A DNA stretch of 8,680 bases from Nanobdellati archaeon (GTDB lineage: Archaea; EX4484-52; JAADEF01), in contig JALWJP010000195.1 in assembly GCA_026997215.1 (NCBI GenBank), positions 1 to 8,680 on the forward strand, given 5' to 3'. The notes under the pieces were generated by a model that saw only the letters and a program-made list of their open reading frames with translations, searched no databases and was not told where the DNA came from. Shown here in pieces: positions 5,196 to 8,680 of this stretch (position 1 is its first letter; every line of letters starts with the position of its first letter). A program made the position numbers and the translations under genes.

Positions 5196-7779
5196 GATTT
5201 TAATATACATCTTACTGGTAAATGTAAACATACTCTTTGCAGAAAGTATTGCTATAATAGCAGACGGAACAGGAAGTTTAGAAAAATTAGGAATACTCAG
5301 AAAATATAAGGAAGGTTTAAAAACCATTGTAGAATTAATAGGCATTATAGACCCTAACAACTCGGTCACGTTCGTAAAATTTGGAGATTACAATGAAAGT
5401 AAAGTGATATTTTCTGGAAGAATAAATACAGATAACATAAAGGAAATATTCTCAAGAATAGATAAAGAATGGAGTTCGGATAAACTTTATAGAGTTAGGA
5501 CTTCCTTTTACAGTGGATTTTCTGCAGTTCTAAAAAGAGGAGAAAAGTACGATATTACTATACTCATAACTGACGGATTTCATAATTCCAAAAAAAAGGG
5601 ACTTGAAGATTTAAAAAAAGAGTTTGGTGGAAATTTAAAAAACTTAGGGAAAGTTCTTATCCTACATATAAAACCTTCGGGGGGAAAGCTTTCAAGCGGA
5701 GCGGAAAGGATTATTCAGAGATGGGCTGATGCATTAAACGGAGAACTACTTTATATAGACACAGGTAAGGTTATCCAGACATTTATAAACCTCATACTAA
5801 AACACAAAATAGAGAACTACATAGTAGGTTATGGGATTCTTTTACCTGCTGAACTTACCTTAAACAAATACTATAAAAATTCAACGCTGCATATTATAGT
5901 TTATCCTGCTGTAAATGTAGAGGGAATTGGAAAAATCTACAAAGGATATAAGATTTCTTATATTCAGGTTAAAAACTTTGAAGGAAAACTTAGTTTTTCC
6001 TTTGACAAAAGCTGGAAGAAAAAATTCGTGTTCTATTATGAAACAGGAAAATATGAGCCACGGGTAAGTGTAGAACCTAAAAGAGATTACTATTTTATAG
6101 GGGAAAGTGTAAGGATATCTCTAAAGTTTATAGCTAACAAAAAAGAAATTACCGATGAACTTTTTAAATCTTCTATGAACTATCAATTTAAGTTAGGAAA
6201 TTTAGAAATTTCTCCTAAAAAGCTAACAGGGCATGCAATTATAAGTCTTTCTCTGAGGGAAAAAGGAAATTTAGACTTATATCTTAGGTTTTCTCCTTTT
6301 GAAGATGTTCTTAGAAAAAAGGAATACATAAAAGTTTACTCTTTTGCCGTTAGGAAGAAAGCAAACCTTCTTAATATAACGGTAGAGCCTCAGGAGGTAT
6401 ACGAGTTTCAGAAATTTGTTATAAAAGCTGAACCTGTAGGCTTAAAAGTTCATTCACCAATTATAAGAATTGAAGGCATAGATAACAAATATTCAAAAGT
6501 TATAAACTTAAACAAAGAAGGAAACCTTTTTACTGCAAGCTTAAGTTTAAGAAAAGGGACTTACAGAATCGTTCCCGTGGGAAATTTCAAACTCGGAGGA
6601 GATACGGTAATAAACGTTCATCCGAGGAAAATAGCAATAGATATATACGAGTGTGAAGACAAGACTTATAAAGATTGTGAAAAAGATGAAGATTATTCTC
6701 TTGAATATGGAACATCTTCAAAGAGGTTGATATTTTCTTTACCTGTATATCTCTTTATGGACGGAAGTAAAAGATATTACGTTGTAAAAATACGGCTAAA
6801 ACCGGTTTTTGACAACGAAAATGTAGAATTTAAGTTTAAAAAAACGAATAATTTAAAATTTAAAGGAGAATTTGAGTATTATCCCCTTTTTCAGGTAGTT
6901 CCTGTTTCTTTTGGAACTAAAGAAGCTACCATAAAAGCGGAAATAAATGCTTTTCAACAAAATTATGATTTTAACCTAAATGTAAAACTTTCAACACCTG
7001 AAAATTTTAAACTTATATCCGAAATTCCCCCTAAAAGTGTAATTGAAAACCTTACACTAAAGTTAAACGATAAGCATATAGGAAATTACGAAGTCCGCAT
7101 GGGGCTAATTCCTGTCGGAAGCATAGAATTTGCACTTTATAGAACTTACATAATTGTAAGAAATCTGATAATACTCGGTATACTGGCAGTACTTACGCTT
7201 ATACTCTTGTATCTAAGAAGGAAACACCTTTTAGAGAAGAAAGGTATGGTAAGAGAAGTTGCAAGATACAGGGGTGATGAATTCTGGGAAGAAATTCCAA
7301 AAAAAGTAAAGAATATACTTGAGAATAATTCTAAGAATCTCAAAAATCTTATATATGATAGTGTTCTTGCTAGCAAAGTAGCAAAGGCATGGGATACGGG
7401 GCACCTCAAGAAGTTTTTAGAAAAACTTAAGCGTCCCAAGGAGAATGTAGAGGTTCCTATAAGATTTAATCAGCAAGTAGAAATTTATGGGCTTGTGTCT
7501 GAAAACTGGGAAAGTAATAATCCACAGATCTTTCTGAGAGATGAAAGAATGAAAGGGGAAAGTTTTTTCCTCACTTTAAAGAAAGATATTGAACTTAATG
7601 AAAACGTATGGGAGATAAATGTATACTCTTCAAACTTTAAACTTGAGGGAGAAAAGTTTTCAACTTCCGGTAAAACTAATATATACAAAGATAGAGTGGA
7701 AGGATATTTTGGTAATTATAAGTTTACCTTGAGCATTGTGGGTGATAAAGGAATAATAAAGCTGTATAAAATAAGTTAA
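5167..7779 (+). CDS. Membrane-anchored VWA-domain protein, partner of the tubulin-like GTPase
   Basis: An 870-residue predicted type I membrane protein. Residues 1-25 form a signal peptide (basic MSLRKMNVVK, then ILIYILLVNVNILFA). A VWA domain spans about 27-215 with an intact metal-ion-dependent adhesion site: DGTGS (33-37, DxTxS instead of DxSxS), T112, and D136 in LITDG. It probably binds a protein or other ligand through a divalent cation outside the cytoplasm. Residues 240-655 are beta-rich, possibly Ig-like repeats (SVEP at 301, TVEP at 405). The only two cysteines, C496 and C504, could form a disulfide. One membrane helix lies at about 662-683, stopped by RRK, leaving a cytosolic tail of about 185 residues that could contact the tubulin-like protein. 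The gene overlaps it by 29 bases. ATG 5182 (14-base overlap) is an alternative start. Neither start has a well-spaced Shine-Dalgarno (AGGA 3 and 2 bases away), so translational coupling is likely. Exact function unknown. Confidence 0.83.
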   Translation: MSLRKMNVVKILIYILLVNVNILFAESIAIIADGTGSLEKLGILRKYKEGLKTIVELIGIIDPNNSVTFVKFGDYNESKVIFSGRINTDNIKEIFSRIDKEWSSDKLYRVRTSFYSGFSAVLKRGEKYDITILITDGFHNSKKKGLEDLKKEFGGNLKNLGKVLILHIKPSGGKLSSGAERIIQRWADALNGELLYIDTGKVIQTFINLILKHKIENYIVGYGILLPAELTLNKYYKNSTLHIIVYPAVNVEGIGKIYKGYKISYIQVKNFEGKLSFSFDKSWKKKFVFYYETGKYEPRVSVEPKRDYYFIGESVRISLKFIANKKEITDELFKSSMNYQFKLGNLEISPKKLTGHAIISLSLREKGNLDLYLRFSPFEDVLRKKEYIKVYSFAVRKKANLLNITVEPQEVYEFQKFVIKAEPVGLKVHSPIIRIEGIDNKYSKVINLNKEGNLFTASLSLRKGTYRIVPVGNFKLGGDTVINVHPRKIAIDIYECEDKTYKDCEKDEDYSLEYGTSSKRLIFSLPVYLFMDGSKRYYVVKIRLKPVFDNENVEFKFKKTNNLKFKGEFEYYPLFQVVPVSFGTKEATIKAEINAFQQNYDFNLNVKLSTPENFKLISEIPPKSVIENLTLKLNDKHIGNYEVRMGLIPVGSIEFALYRTYIIVRNLIILGILAVLTLILLYLRRKHLLEKKGMVREVARYRGDEFWEEIPKKVKNILENNSKNLKNLIYDSVLASKVAKAWDTGHLKKFLEKLKRPKENVEVPIRFNQQVEIYGLVSENWESNNPQIFLRDERMKGESFFLTLKKDIELNENVWEINVYSSNFKLEGEKFSTSGKTNIYKDRVEGYFGNYKFTLSIVGDKGIIKLYKIS

Positions 7780-7906
7780 GATTTTATATTATGAGCGTTT
7801 CACTTGAAACTATAACAGTATTTCCTTGACGGTAGTTCACAAATTAGATGAGGGAAATAAAGAAGTATAAGAGGTACCGAGCATGGAAGCGAAAAAGTAG
7901 TAAGAG

Positions 7907-8136
7907 ACGGCAAACAACTTGGTAAATAAACTTACCTATGTAACGCAACAAAATTACAAAAAGGAGAAGTTAAAGCAATAAGCATAGAATAGTGGTTGGG
8001 ATTTGGAAACTTTTCTAAAAGATATTAGCGTTGCCGGAAGTGGAGGAATAGAGGAAGTATAGGAGGGTCAATAGAAATGCAGCCTTACATTCCAAACTAA
8101 GGGATAAGTTGGTAGCATCTAAGTGAAGGACTAAAG
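7907..8136 (+). pseudogene. Probable decayed HU/IHF-family DNA-binding protein gene
   Basis: The 423 bases between the VWA gene and rlmN hold no intact ORF, but HU-like pieces appear in order. Frame of 7907: TANNLVNKLTYVTQQNYKKE resembles the HU N-terminal helices (T-x-x-x-L-v-x-K-l-x-x-x-T). After a frame change and a loss of roughly 13 codons, the frame of 7999 reads GFGNFSKRY*RCRKWRN, where HU has GFGxFxVRxRxxRKGRN. It goes on to GGSIEMQPYIPN*GISW*HL, where HU has TGxxIxI...PxFxxGxxLK. Spacing from GFG to the Pro before the C-terminal PxF is preserved (Pro at position 32 in both), with at most a one-residue slip in the arm. Stops sit where HU has R10 and F34, and TGG (W) replaces the conserved Gly15. 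HU proteins bend and coat DNA; this copy cannot be functional. No intact HU lies nearby. I see no gene at 7780-7906, only a basic 25-codon ORF at 7848-7925 that looks like a chance frame. Confidence 0.5.
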
Positions 8137-8162
8137 CTTTCTTTCATTCCTGTGGTTGACAT

Positions 8163-8182
8163 ATCTTTCCCGTGAGAAAGGT
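8163..8182 (+). terminator. Weak hairpin followed by a T-rich stretch upstream of rlmN
   Basis: ATCTTTC and GAAAGGT pair as 7 base pairs (one G-T) around the loop CCGTGA. Then comes TTTATCTTATTATTTTTG, up to the rlmN start. It could be a weak intrinsic terminator for readthrough from the operon or a structure in the rlmN leader. The stem is short and low in GC for a thermophile, so confidence is low. A consensus TTGACA lies at 8156-8161, but no -10 is found at proper spacing. Confidence 0.22.
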
Positions 8183-8202
8183 TTATCTTATTATTTTTGA
8201 AG

Positions 8203-8680
8203 ATGAAGGAATTTATAACTAATTACACTCTTCCTGAACTGAAAGAAAAATTCAAAGAGCTTGGTTTAGAACCCTTTAGAGCTAAACAGGTTTTTAGATG
8301 GATATATAAAAAGTTCGTTACCGATTTTGATAAAATGACGGACCTTTCTAAAGAACACAGGAAGCTCCTTAAAGAAAAATTTGAGTTTCATCCTCTTCAA
8401 AAACTTGAAAAAGTAGAAGCTCCCGATGCTACAAAGTACCTATTCCGGACCTACGACGGTCATATAGTGGAAACCGTTTTAATAAAAGAAAGGGACCACC
8501 TTACACTCTGTGTGTCTTCTCAAATAGGGTGTGCGGTCGGATGTACGTTCTGTGCTACAGCACTTGATGGACTGAAGAGAAATCTAACTGCCGCAGAAAT
8601 CCTGGACCAATACATTCAAGTAAAGCAAGATATAGGAGAAGAGAAGATAAGGAACGTTGTCTTTATGGGAATGGGAGAAC
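8203..8680 (+). CDS. rlmN: RlmN, 23S rRNA/tRNA adenine-C2 methyltransferase, N-terminal part
   Basis: The first 159 residues of a radical-SAM enzyme that methylates C2 of A2503 in 23S rRNA and of A37 in some tRNAs, usually about 350-370 residues long. The N-terminal accessory domain has the family pattern PFRAKQVFRWIYKK (24-37). It is followed by ETVLI (90-94) and the hallmark SSQIGCAVGCTFCAT (105-119), giving the CxxxCxxC iron-sulfur ligands C110, C114 and C117. The SAM-binding GMGE begins at 156, where the window ends. The second-half catalytic cysteine that forms the methyl intermediate is outside. ATG 8203 is preferred; an in-frame TTG lies two codons earlier. No good Shine-Dalgarno precedes either. 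The gene is less AT-rich than the upstream operon and is a housekeeping gene, so it probably marks native chromosome. Confidence 0.95.
   Translation, partial: MKEFITNYTLPELKEKFKELGLEPFRAKQVFRWIYKKFVTDFDKMTDLSKEHRKLLKEKFEFHPLQKLEKVEAPDATKYLFRTYDGHIVETVLIKERDHLTLCVSSQIGCAVGCTFCATALDGLKRNLTAAEILDQYIQVKQDIGEEKIRNVVFMGMGE

Noticed and set aside
7848..7925. Very basic 25-codon ORF (MREIKKYKRYRAWKRK...)
   Set aside because: No ribosome binding site and no recognisable family; it overlaps, in another frame, the N-terminal piece of the HU relic. AGA/AAG-rich sequence produces such frames by chance.
8156..8161. Perfect TTGACA as a -35 for rlmN
   Set aside because: No acceptable -10 lies 15-19 bases downstream; the nearest TATCTT is 22 bases away, and the hairpin at 8163-8182 occupies the spacer.
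1..8680. CRISPR arrays, tRNA or rRNA genes, insertion sequences
   Set aside because: I saw no spaced direct repeats, cloverleaf or rRNA-like segments, transposase motifs, or terminal inverted repeats bordering the operon.

Overview
The window looks like a chromosomal segment of a bacterium, probably a thermophile of the Aquificota. The bacterial assignment rests on a clamp-loader-type ATPase at the left edge and an RlmN methyltransferase at the right edge. The Aquificota guess is softer: Ile is mostly ATA, Arg mostly AGA/AGG, coding strands are purine-rich, and proteins are rich in Lys, Glu and Ile. No marker gene settles the phylum.

Layout. At 1-119 (minus) is the first third of a small AAA+ ATPase resembling DNA polymerase III delta-prime. 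Positions 120-433 hold no convincing gene, only one short ORF behind a strong ribosome binding site and an 87-base G-free tract. At 434-1480 (minus) is a putative lipoprotein zinc metalloprotease with a complete HExxHxxGxxH motif. A 394-base divergent intergenic region follows, with promoter-like elements for both sides. At 1875-7779 (plus) is a tightly overlapping two-gene operon: an 1106-residue tubulin/FtsZ-like GTPase, then an 870-residue membrane-anchored protein with an extracytoplasmic von Willebrand A (VWA) domain. Positions 7780-8202 have no intact gene but contain what I read as a decayed HU/IHF-type DNA-binding protein gene. From 8203 to the end is the 5' part of rlmN.

How the genes may work together. 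The tubulin-like protein is predicted cytosolic. The VWA protein is predicted to carry its MIDAS domain and beta-rich domains outside the membrane, one transmembrane helix, and a roughly 185-residue cytosolic tail. The pair could therefore form a membrane-bridging device in which an external ligand-binding module is coupled to an internal GTP-dependent filament. Makarova and Koonin (Biology Direct, 2010) described a tubulin-superfamily family that co-occurs with a VWA-domain protein, a distinct GTPase and OmpA-family proteins, and proposed a membrane-remodelling system. This operon fits that idea, but no OmpA protein or second GTPase is visible here. The operon is clearly more AT-rich (about 23-37% GC in hand-counted lines) than rlmN (about 39%) or the ATPase fragment (about 46%), which suggests separate origin or relaxed composition.
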